A DNA stretch of 64,000 bases from Candidatus Peregrinibacteria bacterium (GTDB lineage Bacteria > Patescibacteriota > Gracilibacteria > CAIRYL01 > GCA-016699755), in NCBI GenBank assembly GCA_016699755.1, contig CP065009.1, forward strand, positions 1,302,001-1,366,000. The letters run 5' to 3'. Below, one piece after another: positions 42,653 through 51,005 of this stretch (positions are counted from its first letter, which is position 1; each line of letters starts with the position of its first letter). A program made the translations under genes and the position numbers. A model generated the notes under the pieces. That model was not told the origin of the DNA, did not search any database, and worked only from the letters and a program-made list of their open reading frames with translations.

Positions 42653-43850
42653 TTTTCCCCATCTCATCCCACATTTTTGTTGCTATCTTCTGTTTTGTTC
42701 CAGAAAAAGAGATCTCTGAGGAGGTCTCTTTTGGAAGAAAGAAAACTTCTGAAGAATCCTCTCCTAGTGTTCTATGGGAATTGAGAAAAATTCCATCGAG
42801 ATGTTTTCGTTCGCATTTTTCCCGAGCCACTACTTTTGCATTGGCAGACGTTTCGAGCGCAAAACCGAAAAATCGTTGGTGCTGTAATTTTATTTTTCCG
42901 CATTCCGCCGCAATATCTGTTGTTTGAACAAGACTGAGCGAAATCGTTTTTTTCTGGCATTTTTGAGAGGGAATTTTTTCCAATTGTTTCTCAGCAGAAG
43001 AAAAATCCGCTACCGCCGCACAAAATATCGCAATGCTTTGTTCTGCTATTTTTTTCTGCGTTTCTCGGAACATTTCCTCTGCCGTTTCCACTCGAAGCAC
43101 CTCTGTGAAAATGTTTGGAATAGCAACATCTGTTTTTCCAGAAATAAGTGTTACTTCTGCTCCGCGGAAAAACGCTTCTCTTGCCAATGCCAACCCCATT
43201 TTCCCCGAACTTTTATTTGTGAGCACTCGAACGGGATCGAGTGGCTCCTCTGTTCTTCCAAGTGTGATGAGTACTTTTTTCCCGAAAAGTGTTGACTGTG
43301 AAACAAAACGCTTTGCGAAAAGGGAAATTTCTTCTGCTGGAAGAAGTCGCCCTTCCCCTACAGTGCCACAGGCAAGAGTTCCCGATTCGGTAGGAAGCAC
43401 TTCAACATTTCGACTCTCAAGGATTTTCATATTTTTTTGTGTTGCTGTTGCCGTGAGCATGGCGGTATTCATGGCGGGTGCAATGAGAACCGGTTTTTTT
43501 GTGGCGAGTACAGCGGCCTCAAAAAGACCATTTGCTCTTCCGTGCGCTAAACGAGCAATGCTATCTGCACTTGCCGGAGCAACAAGAATAATGTCCGCAT
43601 GTTCCGCCCAAAAAAGATGCTGATAATCGGGGCTTGCCAAAATTCCAGGAGGATTCTCGGCAGAAAACCATTCGTTATCGAGCACAGGATTTTGTGAAAC
43701 AGCGCAGAGCGCCGCAGGAGTAATAAACGCTCTTCCCGATTTTGTCACAACACAATGAACGTCAAAGCCTTCTTTCTGCAGAGCACGAATAAGCTCTGGA
43801 GCTTTGAGCGCGGCAACCGACCCAGTGATGACAAGAAGACAGATTTTCAT
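42636..43850 (-). CDS. coaBC: Phosphopantothenoylcysteine synthetase/decarboxylase
   Basis: CoaBC makes 4'-phosphopantetheine for coenzyme A in two steps. The 404-aa bifunctional protein has the N-terminal flavin decarboxylase (CoaC): GSVAALKAPELIR (about 10-22), the PAMNTAM motif (about 124-130) and the active-site ACGTVGEGRL (about 158-167). The C-terminal CoaB ligase has LTNKSSGKMGLALA (about 212-225), CAAVADF (about 274-280) and a lysine-rich loop. In CoaB the usual TAGPTREPIDPVR reads TLGRTEEPLDPVR, a local divergence. It faces rnj tail to tail with a 17-bp overlap and stands 59 bp from mutY on the same strand. Confidence 0.95.
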   Translation of the reverse strand: MKICLLVITGSVAALKAPELIRALQKEGFDVHCVVTKSGRAFITPAALCAVSQNPVLDNEWFSAENPPGILASPDYQHLFWAEHADIILVAPASADSIARLAHGRANGLFEAAVLATKKPVLIAPAMNTAMLTATATQKNMKILESRNVEVLPTESGTLACGTVGEGRLLPAEEISLFAKRFVSQSTLFGKKVLITLGRTEEPLDPVRVLTNKSSGKMGLALAREAFFRGAEVTLISGKTDVAIPNIFTEVLRVETAEEMFRETQKKIAEQSIAIFCAAVADFSSAEKQLEKIPSQKCQKKTISLSLVQTTDIAAECGKIKLQHQRFFGFALETSANAKVVAREKCERKHLDGIFLNSHRTLGEDSSEVFFLPKETSSEISFSGTKQKIATKMWDEMGKIIPPQ

Positions 43851-43909
43851 GTGTGATCATAGATTGCCTCCTTTTTAAAAAAGAGACAAAAAAGATCTCT
43901 ACAAAGATT

Positions 43910-44986
43910 CTATGCCCGCATCTCGCGAAGCCTCGCAATGCCTTTTGCGTTGGCAGATGGAAAATTGTATTTCGAAAATTCTTCTGGAGAAATCCACAAA
44001 AGCTCATCGTGCTCATGTGGAAATGGTTCTCCCGAGAGAATTTGACATCGGAAAAAGCGAAGTCGCCAAAAGAACTCTTTTTCCTCCCACGTTTCTTCAA
44101 AAAAATGAGGACGCACGGAGATATTAATGCCAAGCTCTTCCAAAATCTCCCGCTTTACTGCATGACGCCAATCTTCTCCTTTTTCTCGCTTTCCTCCCGG
44201 AAATTCCCAATTCCCCCCTTTTTCTAAGGGGCGCCTCGCAATAAGATATTTTCCATCACGACGGATACACGCAGCCGCCACTTCTATCGCTGTTTTTTTT
44301 ACGGAAATCTTTTTCCCAGCAGAAAGAGAAATTTGAGTGTTTTCCCATTCTTCCTTTTTTCCAGAAGTATAAAAATGACATTTTTTCTGCAAGGGGCATG
44401 CTTTGCATTCTGCTCGACGACTTCCGCAAATTTCTGAACCCAAATCCATAAAAGCGTGATTAAGGAGTGGTGCATTTTTTCCTGCTCGTTCGTAAAGTGC
44501 TTTCGCACGCGAAACGACCCCTTTTTCCGTACATCCAAAAAACCGTTGAAATATGCGGAGAAGATTGGTGTCGAGCGCTGGTTCCGGCTTTCCAAAGGCA
44601 AAACTCATAATAGCGGCAGAAGTGTATGAACCAATGCCCGGAAACTTTTGTAATTCGGAGGAAGTTTTGGGGAAAACTCCGTCATATTGTCGTACAAGAA
44701 TTCGCGCTGTTTTGAGAAGATTTTTTCCGCGAGAGTAATAACCAAGCCCCTGCCACACAGGAAGAAGATCTTCCCATTCTGCCTCTGCAAGAGACTCAGG
44801 GGTCGGAAAACGTTCTAAAAAACGTCGATAATAATCGAGTACCCGAGAAACTTGCGTCTGCTGAAGCATGATTTCAGAAACCCAAATGTAGTACGGATCT
44901 CGTGTTTCGCGCCACGGAAGCAAACGAGCATTCTTTTTATACCACGGAAGAATTGCCGAAAGAATATATTCAAAATGCTGTTTCAT
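43910..44986 (-). CDS. mutY: A/G-specific adenine glycosylase
   Basis: MutY removes adenine opposite 8-oxoguanine. The 358-aa protein has the catalytic Glu38 in SEIMLQQTQ, an HhH motif (FPGIGSYTSAAI, about 113-124), the catalytic Asp in ALDTNLLRI and the iron-sulfur cysteines in CGSRRAECKACPLQKKC (spacing 6-2-5), near residue 195. The C-terminal Nudix-like domain, which senses 8-oxoG, has GGKREKGEDWRHAVKREILEELG. ATG 44986 is chosen because it gives the usual N-terminus (MKQHFEYIL); the longer frame to 45031 adds only an unconserved extension. It is separated by 59 bp from coaBC. Confidence 0.96.
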   Translation of the reverse strand: MKQHFEYILSAILPWYKKNARLLPWRETRDPYYIWVSEIMLQQTQVSRVLDYYRRFLERFPTPESLAEAEWEDLLPVWQGLGYYSRGKNLLKTARILVRQYDGVFPKTSSELQKFPGIGSYTSAAIMSFAFGKPEPALDTNLLRIFQRFFGCTEKGVVSRAKALYERAGKNAPLLNHAFMDLGSEICGSRRAECKACPLQKKCHFYTSGKKEEWENTQISLSAGKKISVKKTAIEVAAACIRRDGKYLIARRPLEKGGNWEFPGGKREKGEDWRHAVKREILEELGINISVRPHFFEETWEEKEFFWRLRFFRCQILSGEPFPHEHDELLWISPEEFSKYNFPSANAKGIARLREMRA

Positions 44987-45081
44987 GTCGCACAAAACTA
45001 CCACGGAAACATTGTTTTTTACAGTAAACAATTTAAAATTTTTGTTGTATTGTAACTATATATTTTTTTAAACAAACAAAA

Positions 45082-45144
45082 ATGAAAGAAAAAGAACTCT
45101 CCCTGGAAGATGCATTTCAGGTCTTATTCAGGTGTTTTTTATGA
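45082..45144 (+). CDS. Tiny ORF 1 (20 aa) of an overlapping chain
   Basis: ATG 45082 opens a 20-codon frame (MKEKELSLEDAFQVLFRCFL) whose TGA overlaps the next ATG (ATGA, 45141-45144). It may be a leader peptide that couples translation downstream, or the remnant of a frameshifted gene. No homolog is recognised. Confidence 0.35.
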   Translation: MKEKELSLEDAFQVLFRCFL

Positions 45145-45224
45145 AATCTGCCATTAATAGAAATTATAGAAGTTTTCGACTTTCGGCTCTCTCAGAAACT
45201 GATTCCTCTCTGGCAAAAGAATGA
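45141..45224 (+). CDS. Tiny ORF 2 (27 aa) of an overlapping chain
   Basis: ATG 45141 opens a 27-codon frame beginning MKSAINRNYRSFRLSALSET. Its TGA overlaps the ATG of the membrane protein gene (ATGA, 45221-45224). A basic, serine-rich peptide; it could be a coupling leader only. Confidence 0.35.
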   Translation: MKSAINRNYRSFRLSALSETDSSLAKE

Positions 45225-45577
45225 ATACTGAAAAACAACATGAAAAATACAATCCGCTAAAAGATAGTAGCTTTTGGGTTGCCTTCTTTCTTAGTGGAGT
45301 TCCTTTTCTTCCTTTCCTTGCGCCACAAGGAATGTTATTTGACCTAGCAATACTTATATGCACTCTTTTTTTGGTGACTTGGACAGGATGGATTATTTTT
45401 AAAAAAGGAGAAAAATGGAGTCTTATTATTGGTTTTTGTATAGCGTTTATTGTTGCTGTGGCTTCTTCCTACACTATAATAAAGATTAAGGAGCACAGAA
45501 ATCAGGTAAAAATGGAAGAAGAAATGCAAGAATTGCAAGAGGACATTAAAGAACAGATAGAGTTGGGAAATCTCTAA
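45221..45577 (+). CDS. Small membrane protein with charged coiled-coil tail
   Basis: The 118-aa protein has three hydrophobic segments (about residues 17-33, 38-58 and 67-85). They are followed by an acidic/basic C-terminal helix (KEHRNQVKMEEEMQELQEDIKEQI, about 90-113) that should form a coiled coil on the cytoplasmic side. I do not recognise the family. Its ATG overlaps the stop of tiny ORF 2, so translation may depend on the upstream peptides. It stands between mutY (divergent) and nrdA. Confidence 0.65.
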   Translation: MNTEKQHEKYNPLKDSSFWVAFFLSGVPFLPFLAPQGMLFDLAILICTLFLVTWTGWIIFKKGEKWSLIIGFCIAFIVAVASSYTIIKIKEHRNQVKMEEEMQELQEDIKEQIELGNL

Positions 45578-45744
45578 AGAGAATCATCTTACTTGTGCTA
45601 TTTCTCGTTGAGTGAGAATCCTTTTCAAAATGCTATTTCGCCATATTTTTTGCGCTTCCAAAAGTGAAAATAGTATGTCTTTCAAGAATCAGAAGACAAG
45701 AAGCCATTTTCCCAAAGAAAAATAATCTTGTTGTTTCCCTAAAA

Positions 45745-45792
45745 ACACAATATCTTGTTATTTGCTATTTTTATGAGCACAATATATTGTGT
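45745..45792 (+). promoter_or_regulatory. Pair of NrdR boxes upstream of nrdA
   Basis: ACACAATATCTTGTTA (45745-45760) and GCACAATATATTGTGT (45777-45792) match the NrdR box consensus; the second is almost a perfect palindrome. They start 32 bp apart (three helical turns), the standard arrangement for cooperative repression by NrdR. Both lie upstream of ATG 45815. Confidence 0.88.
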
Positions 45793-45814
45793 TTTTTATT
45801 TTTCATTTTTTCTT

Positions 45815-48580
45815 ATGTCTCCTGCTCCCATTTCGTATCAAATTCAAAAAAGAAACGGAACGCTTACCGATTTTGATGTTTTCAAAATTCAAAATGCTAT
45901 TTCAAAAGCATCTGGTGCGGCGGGGGAATTTGATTCCAATCTTCCCGAGCGACTTACCGAAAGGGTTGTTCGACTTTTGGATGAACACTACATGCAATCA
46001 GAAAAACCGCTTAGCGTAGAGCAGATTCAAGATATGGTGGAAATTGTACTCATGAAAGCGGGGCACCTAAAGATTGCAAAAAACTATATTCTCTATCGCG
46101 CAGAGCACAAAAAAATTCGAGAGCAAAAGCAAGAAGAGGTTCGAAAAAAAGTCGAACACCGCACGTTCACTGTTTTGGCAGAAGATGGCTCAGAAATCCT
46201 CTTCAATCCTTCGGAGTGGGAAGAGCGCATCCATGAGCTTTCGGATGATCTCCACAATATTTCTTCTGACCGTATTTTTGAGGAAGCAACAAGGCTTCTC
46301 TACGATGGTATGAAGGCCTCTGAGCTTCCGGTAGCGATTTTAAATGCCACTCGAACACTCTCAGAAAAACACTACGACTATTCATTTCTTGCGGCACGAC
46401 TTTTATGCGATCAGCTTCAGCAAAACATCTTGGAATCAAAAAATTTGACCGAAGAATTTGAGCACTATATCAGTCGTGGTATTGAGTACAAACTCCTCAA
46501 TCCTGAGCTCAAAAAATTTGACCTCAAAAAAATTGCTTCCGCCATCGATTTTAAAAGAGACCAACTCTTTCAATACCTTGGCGCTCGCACCATTGCCGAT
46601 CGATACCTTTTAAAAACTCCAACGCGTCCACAAAAAATATTCGAACTTCCTCAGTGGATGTGGATGCGTGTTGCTATGGGACTTTCTCTTAAAGAAGAAA
46701 ATCGGGAGGAACGCGCTATCGAATTCTACAATGTTCTTTCTCAATTCCTGTTTGTTTCAAGCACGCCAACACTTTTCAATTCGGGAACAACCCACTCTCA
46801 AATGAGTAGTTGTTATTTAAACACCGTGGACGATTCGCTCACCGGAATTTTTAAGTCGTACGCGGATGTTGCTCAGCTTTCAAAATTTGCTGGAGGAATT
46901 GGTACAGACTGGAGCAATATTCGCTCTACCGGCGCCATGATCCGCGGAACCAACGGTGCAAGCCAAGGGGTGATTCCATTTCTCAAAATTTTTAATGATG
47001 TCTGCCTCGCAGTCAACCAAGGAGGAAAACGAAAAGGAGCTATGGCAGCGTATTTGGAAATATGGCACGGCGATATTGAAGAGTTCATGGAACTTCGCAA
47101 AAACACAGGAGACGAGCGTCGACGAGCGCACGATATTCATCCGGTACTCTGGATTCCCGATCTCTTCATGAAACGCGTCATGGAGAACAAGGAGTGGACG
47201 CTTTTTTCTCCAGACGAGGTGCCAGAACTACACCATCTTTATGGAAAGGTGTTTGAGAAAAAATATGAGGAATACGAAAAAAGCGGTATTCCAAGCGCAC
47301 GAAAAGTTAAAGCGGCGGATATTTGGCGAAAAGCGCTTACCATGCTTTATGAAACCGGTCATCCTTGGATCACTTTTAAAGACCCCTGCAATATTCGCTC
47401 TCCGCAAGATCACGTTGGTGTTGTGCACAATAGTAATCTCTGCACAGAAATTACGCTCAACGACAGTACAGATGAAACAGCTGTCTGCAACCTTGGAAGT
47501 CTGAATTTGGCAAACATGGTAAAAAGCGGAAAGCTCGACGAAGACCGTATCCGCGAAACGGTTCGCGTTGCCATGCGCATGCTCGACAATGTGATTGATA
47601 TTAATTTTTACCCAACAAAAGAAGCAGAAAATGCCAACTTTCGACATCGTCCAGTAGGACTTGGCATGATGGGGTATCATGATGCGCTCTACCAACTCGG
47701 AATTGATTTTGCGAGTGAAGAGCAGATTGTCTTTGCAGATGAATCGATGGAAATTATTTCGTACTACACTATTCTTGCGAGTTCAGAACTAGCGGCAGAA
47801 CGCGGAAGCTACTCTTCATACAAGGGATCAAAGTGGGATCGTGGCATTCTTCCTGTTGATTCTCTCAGCCTTTTGGAAGAAGAGCGTGGTATTGCACTCA
47901 CCATTCCCAAGGGCGGAAAACGAGACTGGAAAAAGGTTCGAGAACATATTCAAAGACATGGCATGCGAAACAGCAACTGCATGGCGATTGCGCCCACGGC
48001 AACTATTTCAAACATTGCTGGAAGCGTTCCGTGCGTTGAGCCGATTTTTAAGAACATCTACATGAAGGAAAACCTTTCAGGAAACTTTCTTGTGATCAAC
48101 AAATACATGATTGATGATCTTGTTTCAGAGCAACTGTGGGATGATGATATGCTCATCCAGCTCAAAGGAAATGACGGATCTCTCGCAAAAATAGAAGGTA
48201 TTCCCGCAAAACTGAAGAAGAAATATCTCGAGACTTTTGAAATAGAACCACGATTTGTTACCGAATCCGCCGCGCGTCGCCAAAAATGGATTGATCAAGC
48301 GTGCTCCACCAATATTTTCCTCAAGACAACCAGCGGAAAAATGCTCAGTCAAACCTATATCGATCTCTGGAAAATGGGTCTCAAAACCACCTATTACCTC
48401 CGCACCATTGCCGCAAGTCAAATTACAAAAACCGTAGAAATTCCGGCGAGCATTACCAAATCTTCTCCACCAAAATCACCTTCTTTTTCGAAAGAAAAAG
48501 AGAGGTCTTTGCCAGGAAGTGCCATAGATGGAAAAAAAACCTGTTCCATTTTAGATCCCGATTGCGAGGCATGTCAGTAG
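45815..48580 (+). CDS. nrdA: Ribonucleoside-diphosphate reductase, class I alpha subunit
   Basis: The enzyme makes deoxyribonucleotides. The 921-aa protein starts at ATG 45815 with an ATP-cone (IQKRNGTLTDFDVFKIQNAISKA, about residues 8-30, to about 95). The catalytic core has the first redox Cys (MSSCYLN), the radical-site NLCTEI motif (Asn-Cys-Glu) and CNLGSLNLAN. PTATISNIAGSVPCVEP follows, and near the C-terminus KTTYYLRT holds the paired tyrosines of class I enzymes. The extreme C-terminus CSILDPDCEACQ carries the redox cysteines. An upstream in-frame start (45755) is rejected because it overlaps the NrdR boxes. No nrdB gene lies in the window, so the radical-generating subunit must be elsewhere. 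A good terminator follows. Confidence 0.95.
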   Translation: MSPAPISYQIQKRNGTLTDFDVFKIQNAISKASGAAGEFDSNLPERLTERVVRLLDEHYMQSEKPLSVEQIQDMVEIVLMKAGHLKIAKNYILYRAEHKKIREQKQEEVRKKVEHRTFTVLAEDGSEILFNPSEWEERIHELSDDLHNISSDRIFEEATRLLYDGMKASELPVAILNATRTLSEKHYDYSFLAARLLCDQLQQNILESKNLTEEFEHYISRGIEYKLLNPELKKFDLKKIASAIDFKRDQLFQYLGARTIADRYLLKTPTRPQKIFELPQWMWMRVAMGLSLKEENREERAIEFYNVLSQFLFVSSTPTLFNSGTTHSQMSSCYLNTVDDSLTGIFKSYADVAQLSKFAGGIGTDWSNIRSTGAMIRGTNGASQGVIPFLKIFNDVCLAVNQGGKRKGAMAAYLEIWHGDIEEFMELRKNTGDERRRAHDIHPVLWIPDLFMKRVMENKEWTLFSPDEVPELHHLYGKVFEKKYEEYEKSGIPSARKVKAADIWRKALTMLYETGHPWITFKDPCNIRSPQDHVGVVHNSNLCTEITLNDSTDETAVCNLGSLNLANMVKSGKLDEDRIRETVRVAMRMLDNVIDINFYPTKEAENANFRHRPVGLGMMGYHDALYQLGIDFASEEQIVFADESMEIISYYTILASSELAAERGSYSSYKGSKWDRGILPVDSLSLLEEERGIALTIPKGGKRDWKKVREHIQRHGMRNSNCMAIAPTATISNIAGSVPCVEPIFKNIYMKENLSGNFLVINKYMIDDLVSEQLWDDDMLIQLKGNDGSLAKIEGIPAKLKKKYLETFEIEPRFVTESAARRQKWIDQACSTNIFLKTTSGKMLSQTYIDLWKMGLKTTYYLRTIAASQITKTVEIPASITKSSPPKSPSFSKEKERSLPGSAIDGKKTCSILDPDCEACQ

Positions 48581-48588
48581 TAATTACG

Positions 48589-48623
48589 AAAATGGAGCAG
48601 AGTATAACTCTGCTCCATTTTTT
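48589..48623. terminator. Intrinsic terminator after nrdA
   Basis: AAAATGGAGCAGAG (48589-48602), loop TATAA, then CTCTGCTCCATTTTTT (48608-48623). A 14-bp perfect stem followed by a T-run; the A-run on the other side may also serve the convergent lemA gene. Confidence 0.9.
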
Positions 48624-48663
48624 AACGACCTATAGGATTTTTTCTGGAGATAAGGTGAAACAA

Positions 48664-49233
48664 TCAAAATGATACTTCTGGAGTTTCGCGTGTTTTTTCA
48701 CGATCGCCTTCGGGAATTTCGAAAAACTCTCTCTCGGAAAAGTGGTGAATATTCGCCACAATATTCGAAGGAACACTCTGCACTTTTACGTTATATGCCG
48801 TTACATTTCCGTTATAAATTCTGCGAGAAGAAGCAATTTGATCTTCCGTTTCCGCAAGTTGTTGCTGAAGTTCGAGAAAGTTTGCATTTGCCTTGAGATC
48901 GGGATAATTCTCCGAGAGTGCAAAAAGCGAACGAAGCGCACCGCTAAGTGCCCCTTCTGCCGCGGCTTTTTTGGCAGTCTCTGCATCGGGAACCGACATT
49001 GCCGTTGCGCGTGCATTGGTGATGTTTTCGAGTGTCTGCTTTTCGTGGGAAGCATAGCCTTTTACAGTGTTGACGAGGTTTGGAATAAGGTCGTATCGAC
49101 GCTTGAGCTGAACATCAATACCAGACCACGCCTCTTCTACTTTCTGACGAGCATGGATGAGACCATTGTAAAACATGGCGTACAATCCGCCGAGAAAAAC
49201 GAGAAAACCAAGAGGAAGAAGAAGCCCATCCAT
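48664..49233 (-). CDS. lemA: LemA-family protein
   Basis: LemA proteins are one-helix membrane-anchored coiled-coil proteins of unclear function, common next to DUF3137-type membrane genes. The 189-aa product starts at ATG 49233 (MDGLLLPLGFLVFLGGLYAMFYNG, signal-anchor helix). It then has the hallmark VEEAWSGIDVQLKRRYDLIPNLVNTVKGY (about residues 34-62) and the coiled coil ELQQQLAETEDQIASSRRIYNGNVTAYNVKVQ near 130-160. The C-terminus (SEREFFEIPEGDREKTRETPEVSF) is normal. A longer frame to 49350 is rejected as unconserved. It lies 26 bp after the first DUF3137 gene, so both are probably in one operon. Confidence 0.94.
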   Translation of the reverse strand: MDGLLLPLGFLVFLGGLYAMFYNGLIHARQKVEEAWSGIDVQLKRRYDLIPNLVNTVKGYASHEKQTLENITNARATAMSVPDAETAKKAAAEGALSGALRSLFALSENYPDLKANANFLELQQQLAETEDQIASSRRIYNGNVTAYNVKVQSVPSNIVANIHHFSEREFFEIPEGDREKTRETPEVSF

Positions 49234-49258
49234 GGGAGTGCAAAAAAACAAAAAAAGA

Positions 49259-50254
49259 TTAGTCCAAAAATCGAGTAATGTCACTCGAAATTTGAGCAAA
49301 TTCGGAAATTTGATCTTCAAGCATTTTCTGATCACGCGGATCGAGTTCAACCTTTCGAAAGAAATTGGTTTTCATTCTCCACCAACTCAAGAATCTCCCC
49401 TTGAGAGAAAAAAGAACCACATCTTCTCGAAAGATAATAGTGCACTTCCACTTTCTACTGAGATTGATGAGACGCGTCTGCACGGAAGGTGAAAGAACCT
49501 TGACAATTTCGATCTGGTTATCAATTTTTCTACCATTATAAAATACTGTATATGAGGCATTAAAATCGATTGACTCTGTATCAATTTCTTCATTTTTATT
49601 GCTTCGAAAAAAATTATTGAACAATTTAAGTTTTATTCCCTCTGGTTCTAGCTGGAAATTGGAGCTTAGCTTCTTATCTAATGGAAGAGCAAAAACAGTA
49701 TTTATGCACCCTCTATTTCTCCACTGTTTTGTTGAAATAACTATGAAAGCGCCTATCCAAAAGTTAATCTTTTTTCTTTTATACAAAATACTCCCCCAGA
49801 ATTCCTCGTGCAAAATAGCTGGATCATATTGAGAAATCTCAGGGTATTTCTTAGTAATATATCCACCTCTCTTGTACTGATGATCACTTGGAGCAAACAC
49901 CCAACCTTGAGTCTTCGCAACGAGTATTTTTACGAGCTGCCGCTGTACTCGAAAAATATATCCAATATAGAGCGCTATCAGAACAAACGGAAGAAATAGT
50001 AAAAAAACGCCATCTCCGTCTTTTGTCAACTCTGCAAGGGTAGCAATAATACTAGGATTCAAAACAATCCACACAATGGTGGCTACCGCTGGAACAGAAA
50101 AAATAAGAGCATTTTTTCGAACTCCTGTTGGATTTTTTTGATATTTTTCGAGTGTTTGTTCTAATTTTTTTCGGTCAGACGCAAATTGACCATGCGTTAT
50201 TTTTTCTCCAACGGGATCCCAAAATACCTCTGATTTCTGTTCTTCCTTTGGCAT
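49259..50254 (-). CDS. DUF3137-type membrane protein, paralogue 1
   Basis: The 331-aa protein has two membrane helices (about residues 48-66 and 80-100) and a conserved cytoplasmic domain. That region includes ILHEEFWGSILYKRKKINFWIG (about 148-170), FALPLDKKLSSNFQLEPEGIKLKLFNN and the C-terminal signature DPRDQKMLEDQISEFAQISSDI. It lies upstream of lemA, a pairing found in many bacteria; the function is unknown. It is clearly a paralogue of the gene at 51006-52466 and differs by lacking the N-terminal extension. The two copies are separated by an IS element. The Lys-rich, AT-rich codon use is stronger than in its partner. Confidence 0.85.
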   Translation of the reverse strand: MPKEEQKSEVFWDPVGEKITHGQFASDRKKLEQTLEKYQKNPTGVRKNALIFSVPAVATIVWIVLNPSIIATLAELTKDGDGVFLLFLPFVLIALYIGYIFRVQRQLVKILVAKTQGWVFAPSDHQYKRGGYITKKYPEISQYDPAILHEEFWGSILYKRKKINFWIGAFIVISTKQWRNRGCINTVFALPLDKKLSSNFQLEPEGIKLKLFNNFFRSNKNEEIDTESIDFNASYTVFYNGRKIDNQIEIVKVLSPSVQTRLINLSRKWKCTIIFREDVVLFSLKGRFLSWWRMKTNFFRKVELDPRDQKMLEDQISEFAQISSDITRFLD

Positions 50255-50288
50255 GTTTGTGAAAAATTTTGTTTTTGATATTTAAAAA

Positions 50289-50301
50289 GGCTCTTGAGTA
50301 G
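50289..50301 (+). repeat. Left terminal inverted repeat of the IS1595 element
   Basis: GGCTCTTGAGTAG, exact reverse complement of 50986-50998. Confidence 0.9.
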
Positions 50302-50328
50302 GAAAATCATTTCGATTATCCTCTCAAC

Positions 50329-50979
50329 ATGCTTAAACACGCCAAAATATCAGACTACAAAATAAAAAAAATATTGATGTGTTTTTGTGAAGATATCGAT
50401 GCCTCAAAAACAGCAAGAATTCTAGAAATAAATCGAAGGACTATTGATCGGTATTTTAATATCTTCCGAGAAAAAATAACTCTTCACGCCATCGCTCAAA
50501 GTAAGGAATCTGGAGAGTTTGAACTTGATGAAAGTTATTTTGGAGCTAAAAGAGTACGAGGTAAAAGAGGAAGAGGGGCAGCCGGAAAAACACCAGTCTT
50601 TGGTATACTTAAACGAGACGGAAAAGTATCAGTAACCATCGTAAAGAAATGCAGTAGAGAAGAGTTATTGCCTATCATACAGGGAAAAATACTCGAAGGT
50701 TCCACTATCCACACCGATGGCTGGAGGGCTTATGACGGACTCATTCTAAATGGGTATGATCACTATCGTGTCTACCATTCCCATGATGAATTTGCTCGAG
50801 GAAAATGCCATGTGAATGGCATAGAATCTTTCTGGTCATTTGCCAAGAGAAGACTCTCTAAATTCAACGGTATTGCTTCTCATAAGTTTAATCTTCATCT
50901 GAAAGAATGTGAGTTCCGATGGAACTATAAAGATCAGAATCTTTATGATAAAATGCTAAAGATTTTGAAGAAATTTTAA
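50329..50979 (+). CDS. IS1595-family transposase
   Basis: This 216-aa ISXO2-like transposase has a short N-terminal HTH (ASKTARILEINRRTIDRYF, about residues 25-43). The DDE catalytic core has ELDESYFGA (Asp, about 66-74), IHTDGWRAYDGL (Asp, about 127-138) and HVNGIESFWSFAKRRL (Asn/Glu motif, about 163-178). Length suits the small members of the family that lack an N-terminal zinc ribbon. The reading frame is intact and the inverted repeats flank it, so the element may still move. Start ATG 50329 lies 28 bp inside the left repeat. It runs opposite to the flanking membrane genes. Confidence 0.95.
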   Translation: MLKHAKISDYKIKKILMCFCEDIDASKTARILEINRRTIDRYFNIFREKITLHAIAQSKESGEFELDESYFGAKRVRGKRGRGAAGKTPVFGILKRDGKVSVTIVKKCSREELLPIIQGKILEGSTIHTDGWRAYDGLILNGYDHYRVYHSHDEFARGKCHVNGIESFWSFAKRRLSKFNGIASHKFNLHLKECEFRWNYKDQNLYDKMLKILKKF

Positions 50980-50985
50980 AATCTG

Positions 50986-50998
50986 CTACTCAAGAGCC
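50986..50998 (-). repeat. Right terminal inverted repeat of the IS1595 element
   Basis: CTACTCAAGAGCC, exact reverse complement of 50289-50301. Confidence 0.9.
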
Positions 50999-51005
50999 TT
51001 AAATA

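Larger units (their letters stand above)
50287..51000 (+). mobile_element. Complete IS1595-family insertion sequence
   Basis: The element is about 714 bp and has one transposase gene (50329-50979). The terminal inverted repeats are GGCTCTTGAGTAG (50289-50301) and its reverse complement (50986-50998); adding AA/TT gives 15 bp. Flanking sequence is AT-rich (TATTTAAA / AAATATTA) and I see no clear 8-bp direct duplication. It sits between the two DUF3137 paralogues, without breaking either gene. Confidence 0.9.

Noticed and set aside
45755..45814. An upstream start of nrdA adding 20 residues.
   Set aside because: It overlaps the NrdR boxes and precedes the ATP-cone start.
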